Below are positions 1 to 7,865 of a DNA stretch of 46,865 bases, piece by piece. Positions within the stretch are counted from its first letter, which is position 1, and every line of letters begins with the position of its first letter. Position numbers and translations under genes: made by a program. The notes beneath the pieces were generated by a model. It was not told the origin of the DNA. It ran no database searches and saw only the letters and a program-made list of their open reading frames with translations. Source of the DNA: a virus. Location: positions 1 through 46,865 of IMG/VR virus record IMGVR_UViG_3300029923_000033. One strand, given 5' to 3'.

Positions 1-216
1 ACTGAACATTTCGACGGCTTATTCATCTGTGCGCCAAAGTCCCACTTTGACTTAACAGGCTTGTCAGAAAATGGCGTGTTTGGATTCCTGAATATCACGA
101 AGCAAGAAGTGAAAGACCCAATCGTTTTCAGGTATTGCAATGGCGGCGTACAAGTATTATCGAAATGGGGATTGGAAGCCAGCGACGAAGCTTTGTTGAA
201 TCCTATTGATAATTAG
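1..216 (+). CDS. Hypothetical protein, C-terminal part only
   Basis: An open frame enters from the left edge and ends at TAG 214-216, giving the last 71 residues of a longer protein. The tail reads like a compact soluble domain (…FDGLFICAPKSHFDL…, …VQVLSKWGLEASDEALL…). I do not recognise the family. The next gene starts 2 bp after the stop, so the two are probably co-transcribed. The true start lies outside the window. Confidence 0.75.
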   Translation, partial: TEHFDGLFICAPKSHFDLTGLSENGVFGFLNITKQEVKDPIVFRYCNGGVQVLSKWGLEASDEALLNPIDN

Positions 217-218
217 TC

Positions 219-614
219 ATGACAGACCTACTTCAAAACTTTTTCGATTCATCTGATCGAAACAGATGGATATACTTTACGCATATGAATGTATATGTTC
301 GAAAAAGTTGGCGTAACTATCATCATATTCAGTCAAGTTTGCATTATCAAACATGTCTGGATATTGCAACTGTCGATGTTGAAGAAGATTATCAACACAC
401 TGGACTTTTTAAGGAATTTCTAACACATGCTGAGAGTATTAATATTTTTCCGCTAATCATGGTCGAAAACGTTCATAATCCAGTGTTGCCAGAGTTCTTA
501 AAATCAGTTGGCTACGTTGAGTACAATAATTTTAGCTTTATTAAGTTCAATGATCACTGTAAGGAATATGATGATTGGCAAGCAATTATCGAATCTTTAA
601 AAGATAAACCATGA
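219..614 (+). CDS. GNAT-like acetyltransferase-fold protein
   Basis: A 131-residue protein. Its middle follows the GNAT pattern: a beta strand (LDIATVDVEEDYQHTGLF, about residues 47-64) leading into a loop where acetyl-CoA would bind, then ENVHNPVLPEFLKSVGY (about 83-99), which matches the strand 5/helix region ending in the familiar '…GY'. The usual R/QxxGxG/A loop is degenerate (DYQHTGLF), so activity is uncertain. The stop overlaps the RNA ligase start by 4 bp (ATGA), so the two are translationally coupled. Substrate is unknown. GNAT fold is inferred from pattern only. Confidence 0.55.
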   Translation: MTDLLQNFFDSSDRNRWIYFTHMNVYVRKSWRNYHHIQSSLHYQTCLDIATVDVEEDYQHTGLFKEFLTHAESINIFPLIMVENVHNPVLPEFLKSVGYVEYNNFSFIKFNDHCKEYDDWQAIIESLKDKP

Positions 615-1621
615 CAAGAGACGAATTCAGAGAAGGCGTGTTTGCCAGAGATAACCATAAATGTGTTATCTGTGGCAAACCTGCTATGGATGCGCATCAT
701 ATCTTAGAGCGAAGGCTGTTCGATAATGGCGGATATTTCTTCGACAATGGAGCATCTTTATGTTTCAATCATCATATTGAGGCTGAGCAAACTACGCTTA
801 GTTGTGACGAAATAAGATTGAAAGCTGGCATAACAAATATTGTAATTCCAGAGCATTTCTATGGCGATCAAACTTACGATAAGTGGGGTAATATTATTCT
901 ACCTACTGAACAACGTATTAAGGGTGAATTGTTTTACGATGAATCTGTTCAAAAAATATTGAAACAAGGTAACGTTTTAGACTTATTTCAAAAATATGTT
1001 AAGTATCAACGAACCTATCATTTACCTTGGAGTAACTTACTAAAGGATGATCGAATCATTAAGGACGATAGTAACTTTATAGGCAAGAGAGTAATAGCCA
1101 CTTTGAAAATGGATGGGGAAAACACTACCATGTATAACGACTACATTCATGCCAGATCATTGGAAAATGCTTCTCATGAGACAAGGAATTGGGTGAAAGG
1201 CTTATGGTCACAGATCGGTTACATGCTTGACGATAACATGCGAATTTGTGGCGAAAATCTTTATGCTCAACATTCCGTTAAATACGATAGTCTACCTTCA
1301 TATTTTATGATGTTCTCCATGTGGAGTGACAATACTTGCATGTGTTGGGATGAAACTGTTGAGTATTCAAAGATATTGGGTTTGGAATTAGTTCCAGTGA
1401 TTTACGATGGAATCTATAATAAGGATAAGATCATCGCAGCGTTTGAACCTCATAGGCTTACAAATGAGGGCTATGTGATCAGGATTGCCGATGAATTCAA
1501 TTATATTGATTTCAGAAGATCAATTGCCAAGTTCGTTAGACCTGAATTTAGACAAGCTGTCAACAATTCACATGGTCACTGGATTTCAAAAAAGATTGAG
1601 CCGAATGGTTTAAAGTTGTAA
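611..1621 (+). CDS. HNH nuclease domain fused to RNA ligase
   Basis: This 336-residue protein has two modules. Residues 18-55 form an HNH/zinc nuclease core: C18, C21, H29-H30, N46, C51 and H54-H55. Residues about 155-320 form a nucleotidyltransferase RNA ligase: motif I KMDGEN with nucleophile K166, motif III RICGENLYA (211-219), motif IV NEGYVIR (285-291) and motif V AKFVR (306-310). The ligase would adenylate K166 and seal RNA nicks with 3'-OH/5'-P ends. The HNH part could cut or simply bind nucleic acid. Fusion in one chain is seen directly; a cut-and-seal role on RNA is inference. It overlaps the upstream gene by 4 bp, and the next promoter overlaps its stop codon. Confidence 0.85.
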   Translation: MTRDEFREGVFARDNHKCVICGKPAMDAHHILERRLFDNGGYFFDNGASLCFNHHIEAEQTTLSCDEIRLKAGITNIVIPEHFYGDQTYDKWGNIILPTEQRIKGELFYDESVQKILKQGNVLDLFQKYVKYQRTYHLPWSNLLKDDRIIKDDSNFIGKRVIATLKMDGENTTMYNDYIHARSLENASHETRNWVKGLWSQIGYMLDDNMRICGENLYAQHSVKYDSLPSYFMMFSMWSDNTCMCWDETVEYSKILGLELVPVIYDGIYNKDKIIAAFEPHRLTNEGYVIRIADEFNYIDFRRSIAKFVRPEFRQAVNNSHGHWISKKIEPNGLKL

Positions 1622-1645
1622 CCTTTCATATTATTTTACGTATAA
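1616..1645 (+). promoter_or_regulatory. Early-type promoter
   Basis: TTGTAACC begins at 1616 and CGTATAA at 1639, the spacing shared by all 21 copies of this motif in the window. It overlaps the end of the RNA ligase gene and reads into the gene at 1660. Confidence 0.85.
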
Positions 1646-1659
1646 CTAAGAAAAAAGCT

Positions 1660-2010
1660 ATGAAAAAAATGCCTAAAGTTGGAGACGAAATATACATCGC
1701 AGGTGCGATATATGTATACAGAGGCGAGGATGATGTCGCTGGTGGTTTGGCAACAATTAGTGAGGTTGAAGTTAGTGATACCCTACCAGTTGGTCATATC
1801 AATAGAGTATTCGTTAAAGTTAAAGAAGTCCCATATAAATCATATAATTGGGACATTCTCGAAGAGAAACAAGAGCAGCTTGCAAAGGATTACGCTGGCA
1901 GAATAGCTCACCCAGACCCAGACTTGCGTCCTGAATTCAATGACGATAATGAAGGTTGGACGCAAGTCGTGCCGACCAATAGCGGATTTGGCGGAAGATA
2001 TCATCAATAA
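1660..2010 (+). CDS. Hypothetical protein, 116 aa
   Basis: Small acidic protein. The N-terminal half looks like a small beta barrel (VGDEIYIAGAIYVYRGEDD, then VGHINRVFVKVKEV), and the tail after residue 75 is polar and probably disordered. No family is recognised. An early-type promoter lies 15 bp upstream of ATG 1660; an in-frame ATG at 1672 is an alternative. The homing endonuclease gene follows after 35 bp carrying a late-type motif. Confidence 0.75.
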   Translation: MKKMPKVGDEIYIAGAIYVYRGEDDVAGGLATISEVEVSDTLPVGHINRVFVKVKEVPYKSYNWDILEEKQEQLAKDYAGRIAHPDPDLRPEFNDDNEGWTQVVPTNSGFGGRYHQ

Positions 2011-2023
2011 ATTTAAATCGTGT

Positions 2024-2032
2024 GTATTTATG
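2024..2032 (+). promoter_or_regulatory. Late-type promoter motif GTATTTATG
   Basis: The motif lies 22 bp before the start codon of the homing endonuclease at 2046. Six motif copies in the window precede lysis, tail, holin-like or homing genes, five of them at 22-27 bp. The late assignment is inferred from the genes served. Confidence 0.6.
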
Positions 2033-2045
2033 ATAAAATATCTAT

Positions 2046-2984
2046 ATGAATAATTACACAAATATACTAAAAATTTTAGAGGGCTGCTTATTAGGTGATG
2101 GACATTTAGAATTGCCGAAAAGGGGCATAAACGCATCTTTTAAATATTTATCCTCTTCAAAAGAGCACACTGAATATGTTCACTCATTTTTCAAAGAATA
2201 TTGTAGTGATAATTATCAAACAATAAAAAGAGGCGAATATTATGATAAAAGAACTAATAAAACATATGTCCATTATTATTTTAGAACCAAATCATTACCA
2301 TTTTTTACAGAACAACAAAAAAGGTTTTATATAAACAGAATTAAAATTGTTCCAAAGGATATAGATATTAATAATAATTCACTATTATTCTGGTTTATCG
2401 GTGATGGCGAGCTTGAAAGTAATATAGGCTTTGTGAAGTTGCATACGAATTCTTTCATAAAAAAAGACGTTGAATTTTTATGCGAAAAACTAAAAGACTT
2501 TAGTGCAAACTTATTACATAAAAAAGATGATCAATATCTAATACGAATACCCAGAAATAAGGTAAAGCATTTTTTGAACTTTATTGGCGAATGTCCTATA
2601 AATGACTATAAACATAAATGGGATTTCGTTGAGTATAAAAATAAAAATATTGAAATTAATGGCGTTAATCATTATTCCGAAATATATCCTTTAATAACAG
2701 CGGATTTTATTAAGGACGACGTCACAATATATGAACTATGTAAAAAATATGGCGTACCGATCAAAGCAATAAAGAATTATTTTGATACAAATGATATTAA
2801 ATGGAAACCGATAATTACAAAAAAGAAAATTTGTCAATATAATTTAAATGGTAAACTCATAAAAACTTGGAATTCAGGACAAGACATAAAAAGGGAATTG
2901 AAATTTAATGCGACAGGTATTTCAGAATGTTGTAGAGGACTTAGAAAAAAATATAAAAATTTTATTTGGAAATTTAACAATTAA
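2046..2984 (+). CDS. LAGLIDADG homing endonuclease with C-terminal NUMOD-like domain
   Basis: A 312-residue selfish endonuclease. Two LAGLIDADG-type helices are visible: ILEGCLLGDG (10-19) and LLFWFIGDG (about 113-121), each ending in the metal-binding acidic residue. The last 50 residues (QYNLNGKLIKTW…GISECCRGL…FIWKF) match NUMOD1-type DNA-binding modules. The gene is much richer in A+T than its neighbours and sits between an early gene and the Thg1-like gene with only 5 bp to the latter, as expected for a recent insertion. It is not inside an intron that I can see. Its own late-type motif lies 22 bp upstream. Confidence 0.88.
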   Translation: MNNYTNILKILEGCLLGDGHLELPKRGINASFKYLSSSKEHTEYVHSFFKEYCSDNYQTIKRGEYYDKRTNKTYVHYYFRTKSLPFFTEQQKRFYINRIKIVPKDIDINNNSLLFWFIGDGELESNIGFVKLHTNSFIKKDVEFLCEKLKDFSANLLHKKDDQYLIRIPRNKVKHFLNFIGECPINDYKHKWDFVEYKNKNIEINGVNHYSEIYPLITADFIKDDVTIYELCKKYGVPIKAIKNYFDTNDIKWKPIITKKKICQYNLNGKLIKTWNSGQDIKRELKFNATGISECCRGLRKKYKNFIWKFNN

Positions 2985-2989
2985 ATACA

Positions 2990-3829
2990 ATGGGAAACAA
3001 AAAAGATTCATTAGGAGACAGGATTAAATCCAACTACGAAAATAGAACAAGATATCTGTTGCCAAGACGCACATACACTATGATCAGAATTGATGGAAAA
3101 TGCTTTAGTGCTTACACCAAAGGACTTATCAGACCTTTTGATATGAAGTTGGTCAATGATATGGATGAAACTGCAATCTATCTTTGCAAGAATATTCAGG
3201 GTGCTAAACTTGCTTTCGTTCAATCTGATGAAATTACCATATTGGTAACAGACTTTGACAGTTTAACGTCTGATGCGTGGTTCGATGGAAACATTCAGAA
3301 GATTACAAGCATATCTGCAAGTCTCGCTACGGCTAAATTTAATCAGCTTAGGCTACAAGGCTTTTTTGCTAACTATAGCGATAAAATTGTTCAAGGTAAA
3401 ACGAACATAGATATTCAAATATCTGATGATTTAAAGGCTTTTAAACTTGCCACTTTCGACAGTAGGGTGTTTACATTACCAACAGCTACAGAGGTCTCAA
3501 ATGCTTTTATTTGGCGTCAAAATGACACTGTGCGTAACAGTATTAGCTCAGTTGCACAATCTCTATTCAGTCACAAGGAATTGATGAATGTAAATACGAA
3601 TCAAATGCAAGAAATGTGCTTTCAAAAAGGCGTGAACTGGAATGATTTTGACCTTAAATTAAAAAATGGTAGGGTTATCATGAAAGTCGAAGAAGAATTC
3701 GAAACACCATTTAAGGGTGCTGAATTTAAGCAGTCCAGTTTTACACGTAGTAAGTGGAAAAGTGTTGGCGCACCAACCTTTACTGCCGATCATTCATTTC
3801 TGGATGCGCTGATTCCAAAGAACGATTAA
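2990..3829 (+). CDS. tRNA(His) guanylyltransferase-like protein (Thg1 family)
   Basis: A 279-residue 3'-5' nucleotide polymerase homologue. The palm motifs are clear: RIDGKCFSAYTKG with metal ligand D35, and VQSDEITIL with D80 and E81. The middle (RQNDTVRNSISSVAQSLFS) matches the helical region of Thg1 proteins. Eukaryotic Thg1 adds G(-1) to tRNA-His; bacterial and archaeal Thg1-like proteins repair or edit tRNA 5' ends against a template. Given the tRNA-like locus at 13.7-17.8 kb, 5'-end repair is the likelier role here (inference). A perfect-stem terminator directly follows. Confidence 0.92.
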   Translation: MGNKKDSLGDRIKSNYENRTRYLLPRRTYTMIRIDGKCFSAYTKGLIRPFDMKLVNDMDETAIYLCKNIQGAKLAFVQSDEITILVTDFDSLTSDAWFDGNIQKITSISASLATAKFNQLRLQGFFANYSDKIVQGKTNIDIQISDDLKAFKLATFDSRVFTLPTATEVSNAFIWRQNDTVRNSISSVAQSLFSHKELMNVNTNQMQEMCFQKGVNWNDFDLKLKNGRVIMKVEEEFETPFKGAEFKQSSFTRSKWKSVGAPTFTADHSFLDALIPKND

Positions 3830-3875
3830 ATCTTTGTCGCAAATATAGTATCAATTTGCGACAAAGATTTCTTTT
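3828..3875 (+). terminator. Intrinsic terminator after the Thg1-like gene
   Basis: A perfect 17-bp stem (3828-3844 with 3854-3870) with a 9-nt loop is followed by CTTTTT. It starts at the stop codon of the Thg1-like gene. Confidence 0.92.
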
Positions 3876-3911
3876 TATATATTGCCTTACAAATGTTTAA
3901 CATAACAATTA

Positions 3912-4172
3912 ATGCCAAGAGGGGATCGCTTTATGACGTGTGATACAATTGAAAGATACGAAAATGGAATGCCTGTTTTTAAAAAGAAAAGAGCATTCAA
4001 CACACTAGAAGAAGCTATTAAGGAAGCTAAGAAAGTAAACTCTGGCGACCATATAATTCATAAAGTGGTCGCTTACAGATGCGAGTATTGTTTCAAGTTT
4101 CATTTAGGCAGAAATGGTCATGAGTTGACAGAGAAAGAACGCCTTAAATTTAAAAATGCAATAAAGAAATAA
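3912..4172 (+). CDS. Small zinc-ribbon-like protein, 86 aa
   Basis: Basic protein. RCEYCFKFHLGR (about residues 56-67) is a CxxC…H arrangement typical of many small phage proteins of unknown role; the remaining metal ligand may be H70. The middle (TLEEAIKEAKKVN) is a single helix. It is the first gene after a strong terminator but no early-type promoter motif was found in the 40 bp gap, so its transcription source is unclear. An alternative start is ATG 3933. Confidence 0.75.
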   Translation: MPRGDRFMTCDTIERYENGMPVFKKKRAFNTLEEAIKEAKKVNSGDHIIHKVVAYRCEYCFKFHLGRNGHELTEKERLKFKNAIKK

Positions 4173-4174
4173 TT

Positions 4175-4453
4175 ATGTCAATAGAGAAAATTAAAGAAGA
4201 TATCATTGCAATGAGCAAGGAATTCGACGAAAAGGATGGCTGCGTGACATGTGAATTAAGCATACACAAGGATTCTATTGATGATTTCGTTAAATTTGTA
4301 ACAGAAAACACTGATATTAAGCTAGGTAATTGGGTTTTATATGAATGCGAAACATGTGTCGGCTATCATGGTGAAGGCTATATCCATGCAAGCATTGAGT
4401 CAACTGGCTTCTTCAAATGGTTTAACCAGTCGCAATTAATTAAAATTGTGTAA
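4175..4453 (+). CDS. Hypothetical protein, 92 aa
   Basis: Small acidic protein starting 2 bp after the previous stop. Two paired CxxC-like positions (CVTCEL near residue 23 and CETCVGYH near residue 59) suggest metal binding or a disulphide. No family is recognised. The next promoter begins inside its last codons. Confidence 0.7.
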   Translation: MSIEKIKEDIIAMSKEFDEKDGCVTCELSIHKDSIDDFVKFVTENTDIKLGNWVLYECETCVGYHGEGYIHASIESTGFFKWFNQSQLIKIV

Positions 4454-4477
4454 CTTTTTCAGAGTTTAATCGTATAA
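4448..4477 (+). promoter_or_regulatory. Early-type promoter
   Basis: The -35-like box is GTGTAACT (one mismatch to TTGTAACC) and CGTATAA begins at 4471. The start codon at 4484 is only 13 bp after that C, so the mRNA leader must be nearly absent. This is the shortest leader among the 21 copies. Confidence 0.75.
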
Positions 4478-4483
4478 GAAAAT

Positions 4484-4960
4484 ATGAAAACAAACAGAAC
4501 ATCATCGGAATTTCAATTTGGCTTTTATGTCGGCGAGTATATCGTCCACAGGTTTCTGCCGACACTGGATATTTATTGTCAGGGTGCTACTACTCAGGTC
4601 ATAAAAGTTAATGACGAAGATAGAATTGAATATGAAAGGCTTGAAGGATTATATGCCGAAAAAATATGGGGTAATATGACTAATGAGTCATATGCATCAG
4701 AATTCTTGGCTTCAAGGAAATTTGGTCAGTCACTGCAAGAAAAGTATATGCCAGCTGAACTTATATGCTATTTGCAGCCTCTTACAATAGCAAACATCGA
4801 CGAATTTAAAAAAGGATTGAGGGATTCAATTTGGAATTCGGATGTTTCTTGCTATGATAGCCAACCAGAAAATGTAACAATATATGACGAGATCGGTACA
4901 AAGGGTCACGTGTTTTTTACAATAATTAAATTTAATTTAATCAAATACGATTATGAGTGA
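4484..4960 (+). CDS. Hypothetical protein, 158 aa
   Basis: Soluble mixed alpha/beta protein of unknown family, first in a three-gene chain with overlapping ends (4484, 4953, 5270). Notable stretches are FGFYVGEYIVHRFLPTLD near the start and a C-terminal strand-rich segment. The leader from the promoter is only a few nucleotides, so leaderless or near-leaderless initiation is implied. Confidence 0.75.
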   Translation: MKTNRTSSEFQFGFYVGEYIVHRFLPTLDIYCQGATTQVIKVNDEDRIEYERLEGLYAEKIWGNMTNESYASEFLASRKFGQSLQEKYMPAELICYLQPLTIANIDEFKKGLRDSIWNSDVSCYDSQPENVTIYDEIGTKGHVFFTIIKFNLIKYDYE

Positions 4961-5273
4961 CGAGAAGAAATTTGTCGAATCGGCAACAATAGCTCTGGAA
5001 AAATATAATGAGCTGAGGGATTTTAAAAGGAATCTTGAAGATGGTTTCGTATTTAAGATCAAGAAAAATCGATATTCCGATGAAAAACTATCATATATCT
5101 CAATGGAAGATGCTGTGATAGAAATAGCTAATGCAAATGAAGTGCTTATGAAAGATATTAAACGTTTAACTACGCAGAATGACGAATATTTTGCTGGAAA
5201 CGAAAAGTTGAAGGTTAAGTTGTCGAAAATGTCTATCTGGGAATTCATTAAATGGAGACGTAACATATTATGA
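4953..5273 (+). CDS. Hypothetical protein with C-terminal coiled coil, 106 aa
   Basis: Charged, mostly helical protein overlapping the upstream gene by 8 bp. Residues about 50-90 (MEDAVIEIANANEVLMKDIKRLTTQN…) have heptad-like hydrophobic spacing, suggesting a coiled coil. The end MSIWEFIKWRRNIL is amphipathic and basic. No family is recognised. Confidence 0.72.
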   Translation: MSDEKKFVESATIALEKYNELRDFKRNLEDGFVFKIKKNRYSDEKLSYISMEDAVIEIANANEVLMKDIKRLTTQNDEYFAGNEKLKVKLSKMSIWEFIKWRRNIL

Positions 5274-5638
5274 AAACAATAACTCTTAAATACGATTATA
5301 GTACGATTCTTGAAGACGTATTAAAAATCATTGAATACCCATGTTTGATCAGCATTATAAAAATGAATGATAATGACACTTATGATTATAAGCATGATTT
5401 TTACGCTGGAGCATGGGCACATGATTGTATTCGGGACGTAAAGGTTGCGTTATACCTCGACGATGACACTAAGAACCTAACAGACGGATTAGTAGTTATT
5501 AACGTTTTTGACGTGCCTGAATATGTTAAATATGTGACGAAGCAAGGCGGCGTCATTAGGTCTGACACTCGACATGCTTATTTCTCAGCGTCTGAGGCTG
5601 AGATTATTGACTATTATAAAAAAATAAGTGTAAAATAA
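5270..5638 (+). CDS. Hypothetical protein, 122 aa
   Basis: Starts in a 4-bp ATGA overlap with the upstream gene, so translation is coupled. Acidic, alternating beta and alpha segments (TITLKYDYSTILEDVLKII, VVINVFDVPEYVKYVTKQGGVIR). No family is recognised. A 115-bp gap follows. Confidence 0.72.
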   Translation: MKTITLKYDYSTILEDVLKIIEYPCLISIIKMNDNDTYDYKHDFYAGAWAHDCIRDVKVALYLDDDTKNLTDGLVVINVFDVPEYVKYVTKQGGVIRSDTRHAYFSASEAEIIDYYKKISVK

Positions 5639-5753
5639 TTAACATCTATGAAAATGGCACTATTTATATTAAATATGTGAAATGTGTGAATATTGAAGTA
5701 TTTTTAACATATTGTGATCAATAAATAAGTGAATGTGGTAAAAATATACCGTT
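5639..5753 (+). promoter_or_regulatory. Intergenic gap before membrane protein
   Basis: No early-type motif is present. A CTATTTATA at 5660-5668 resembles the late motif but lies 94 bp from the next start, and GTATTTTTA at 5698 is a poor match. I cannot assign a promoter with confidence. Confidence 0.3.
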
Positions 5754-6398
5754 ATGGCAAAATTAATTAGTGATAACTCAAGCAGTGAGCAAAAAAGAAG
5801 CCTTGCTAGAAAATTTATAGATGATATAGTTCATCACAGATTCCTAATTGTTGCATTAACAATTTATTTCGGAATCGCTTATGCTTTTATACCTCCACTG
5901 GTCAATCAACTGAAAGCATTAAAATCAATTAGCAAAAATTTATCTGGCGTAAACTATCATGCTGACAGACATAAGTCAATTAGTTTTGGGACTCATGAGT
6001 TTGCAGAACTAATACCATCAGATAGTATTCCTGATTTAATTAGATTGTTTAAAAAGGGCGACGATTTGGCAGATTATTGCGATGCTAACAACAGTCCCGA
6101 CATTGAAAGAGCAATTGGTAGTATGTGCCACTATCAAATAATATTCAAACGTGCCTCTAATATAAACTTCATATTAATTGCTCATGGTAATATTAACGTA
6201 TCATTCATTCCTAGTATTAAGTCTGGATATTTTACTGAAATTTTGACAAAAGATCGTGATAATTATTATAATACATTGAAAACAAGCACAGAAAAAATTG
6301 ATATCACAAACATTGGCATGGATAAGATCATCAACAACGATAAGATCATCAACAACGATAAGATCATCAACAACGATACAGTACAAACCATTAAATAA
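5754..6398 (+). CDS. Single-pass membrane protein with C-terminal tandem repeat
   Basis: 214 residues. A basic N-terminus is followed by one hydrophobic span (about 30-50, FLIVALTIYFGIAYAFIPPLV) and a soluble region that probably faces outward. The C-terminus contains the hexapeptide DKIINN three times, encoded by three exact copies of an 18-bp unit at 6321-6374. This could vary in number by slippage. No homology is recognised; it may be an inner-membrane phage protein. Confidence 0.75.
   Translation: MAKLISDNSSSEQKRSLARKFIDDIVHHRFLIVALTIYFGIAYAFIPPLVNQLKALKSISKNLSGVNYHADRHKSISFGTHEFAELIPSDSIPDLIRLFKKGDDLADYCDANNSPDIERAIGSMCHYQIIFKRASNINFILIAHGNINVSFIPSIKSGYFTEILTKDRDNYYNTLKTSTEKIDITNIGMDKIINNDKIINNDKIINNDTVQTIK
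6321..6374 (+). repeat. Three exact 18-bp tandem repeats in coding sequence
   Basis: The unit GATAAGATCATCAACAAC occurs at 6321, 6339 and 6357 and keeps the reading frame of the membrane protein gene. Confidence 0.97.
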
Positions 6399-6403
6399 AT
6401 AAT

Positions 6404-6601
6404 ATGTTAACAGAATTTAAATTTGATAAAGAAGATTTCGACAAAATCATTGAGCTTGAAATGATGCGTGAAACAGTCGAAAATAGTATCTTAAATCATC
6501 GAGCGAATATGTCTATCAAATACGGATATATTCATAACCAAGAAACAATGCCAAGTCCCAAGGGAGCACCATATTTTATGGCTGAACCGAGAGTAGAGTA
6601 A
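6404..6601 (+). CDS. Hypothetical protein, 65 aa
   Basis: Small helical acidic protein (FDKEDFDKIIELEMMRETVENSILNHRANM) starting 5 bp after the preceding stop and ending just before a combined terminator/promoter. No family is recognised. Confidence 0.65.
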   Translation: MLTEFKFDKEDFDKIIELEMMRETVENSILNHRANMSIKYGYIHNQETMPSPKGAPYFMAEPRVE

Positions 6602-6621
6602 AATCATCGTCAAAATAATTT

Positions 6622-6653
6622 AAAAAAGGTTGCATTAATTTGTAACCTTTTTT
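6622..6653 (+). terminator. Terminator overlapping the next promoter
   Basis: AAAAAAGGTT (6622-6631) pairs with AACCTTTTTT (6644-6653). The right arm and T-run are also the TTGTAACCTTTT part of the next promoter, so one segment serves both functions. Confidence 0.85.
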
Positions 6654-6669
6654 GTTTTTACACGTATAA
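6640..6669 (+). promoter_or_regulatory. Early-type promoter
   Basis: TTGTAACC at 6640 and CGTATAA at 6663, reading into the gene at 6687. The upstream box lies in the right arm of a terminator hairpin. Confidence 0.87.
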
Positions 6670-6686
6670 CACTAAAATTACTATAA

Positions 6687-6914
6687 ATGAAAACATTTAT
6701 TAAAACATTTTGGGCAGCATTTAAGGATGGTAAAATAACGATTGGCTTTACATGGCTATTCTTTTTTTGTGTATCGCTTACAGGTAAAACGCCGCACACA
6801 GTATTTGAGAATTTCTTAATAAGCGGCGCATTTTCAATAATTGGCTGCTCGATAATTATAATATTAATATTAACAGGCATATATCCCTCTAATCAACATG
6901 GAAAAAACAGGTAG
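6687..6914 (+). CDS. Two-span small membrane protein, 75 aa
   Basis: Two hydrophobic segments are visible: about 17-31 (KITIGFTWLFFFCVS) and about 41-65 (ENFLISGAFSIIGCSIIIILILTG). The short ends are polar. It overlaps the next gene by 17 bp. Function unknown; such proteins in phages are often inner-membrane modifiers. Confidence 0.7.
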   Translation: MKTFIKTFWAAFKDGKITIGFTWLFFFCVSLTGKTPHTVFENFLISGAFSIIGCSIIIILILTGIYPSNQHGKNR

Positions 6915-7158
6915 AAAAATACCGATAACAGCGGCTAAAGCTATTGCCAATAATTATGGCTATACGCAAGTGATTATACATGCCTTCGATGGCGAAACTG
7001 GAATTCAGAGTGTTGCCACTTTTGGTAAGACTCTCGACGATTGTAAAAATGCTGCGGATGGCGGTAATGTAATAAAAAGATTGATGGGTTGGCCCGAAGA
7101 AATGTGTCATGCCGTACCAGCAAGAAGAACTAAAAAACCAAAAAACGACGCACTATGA
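6898..7158 (+). CDS. Conserved small phage protein, 86 aa
   Basis: Contains the recurrent phage pattern VATFGKTLDDCKNAADGGNV followed by IKRLMGWPEE, which I have seen in unrelated phages in proteins of this length with no assigned function. The fold appears alpha/beta with an early strand (TQVIIHAFDGETGIQSVA). Its stop overlaps the next start by 4 bp. Confidence 0.8.
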   Translation: MEKTGRKIPITAAKAIANNYGYTQVIIHAFDGETGIQSVATFGKTLDDCKNAADGGNVIKRLMGWPEEMCHAVPARRTKKPKNDAL

Positions 7159-7460
7159 AAAATTCATCGTCACTCATTGCAACAAAATTCTTTATAATAC
7201 TGGCTTTTGTTATAGGCATTTATATGCAAGCGTGTAAGCCAGATACCAGAGTATATGCAGAGCCAATAAAAAAGAACCTACCAGTCGTAGACGGATATCA
7301 ACAATACGTATGTGTTATTGATAGTTGCGAATATTTAGTATCTGGGACTGGCAATTCTCACAACATATGCCATAAAGGTAATTGTAAATTCTGCGCCGAA
7401 CGTAGAAAAAAAGAACTTGTAACCTTATTAAATGAATTACGTATAACCAATAAAGAATAA
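7155..7460 (+). CDS. Putative lipoprotein with Cys-rich motif, 101 aa
   Basis: A hydrophobic N-terminal segment (about 8-25) ends in YMQAC, compatible with a lipobox whose Cys27 would be lipidated after signal peptidase II cleavage. The mature part holds CVIDSCEYL and CHKGNCKFCAERRKK, a Cys/His-rich motif common in small phage proteins. The two features could also mean a membrane-anchored zinc protein. The next promoter lies inside its last 45 bp. Confidence 0.7.
   Translation: MKNSSSLIATKFFIILAFVIGIYMQACKPDTRVYAEPIKKNLPVVDGYQQYVCVIDSCEYLVSGTGNSHNICHKGNCKFCAERRKKELVTLLNELRITNKE
7417..7446 (+). promoter_or_regulatory. Early-type promoter inside a gene end
   Basis: TTGTAACC at 7417 and CGTATAA at 7440, entirely within the coding sequence of the gene ending at 7460. 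It drives the gene at 7467. Confidence 0.82.
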
Positions 7461-7466
7461 TATACT

Positions 7467-7865
7467 ATGGAGAAGAAATTAACAACATTTGAAGAGGTTG
7501 CAAAGACAACTGAAAGGCAAATAGTTCAATCGTGTCTTGAAACGATAAGACTTGAATCTACAATTCCATTGTCTGAAATGATCGGCAGACTAACAGCAAT
7601 ATCAAATCGCATTGACTCAAAACAACTTGGCTTTGAGCCTCAATTACATTTCGATGAATACGCCAATCATGTCACTATATTGATTTCTAAGCATGAAACA
7701 GACGAATCCTTTAACAAACGTGTAGCAAAGCTGCTTACACAAATTAACGCCAAAGAAATGCGTGAAATGAATAAAGAGAAGCAAAATGCCGACCGCATTA
7801 GATTGAAACATGACCATTATCTGGAAATGAAGGCATGGGCATTACAATCTGGCTTACCATTATGA
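7467..7865 (+). CDS. Hypothetical protein, 132 aa
   Basis: Helix-strand-helix protein, with a long C-terminal charged helix (KRVAKLLTQINAKEMREMNKEKQNADRI split over about residues 86-115). No family is recognised. The stop overlaps the next start as ATGA. Confidence 0.72.
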   Translation: MEKKLTTFEEVAKTTERQIVQSCLETIRLESTIPLSEMIGRLTAISNRIDSKQLGFEPQLHFDEYANHVTILISKHETDESFNKRVAKLLTQINAKEMREMNKEKQNADRIRLKHDHYLEMKAWALQSGLPL

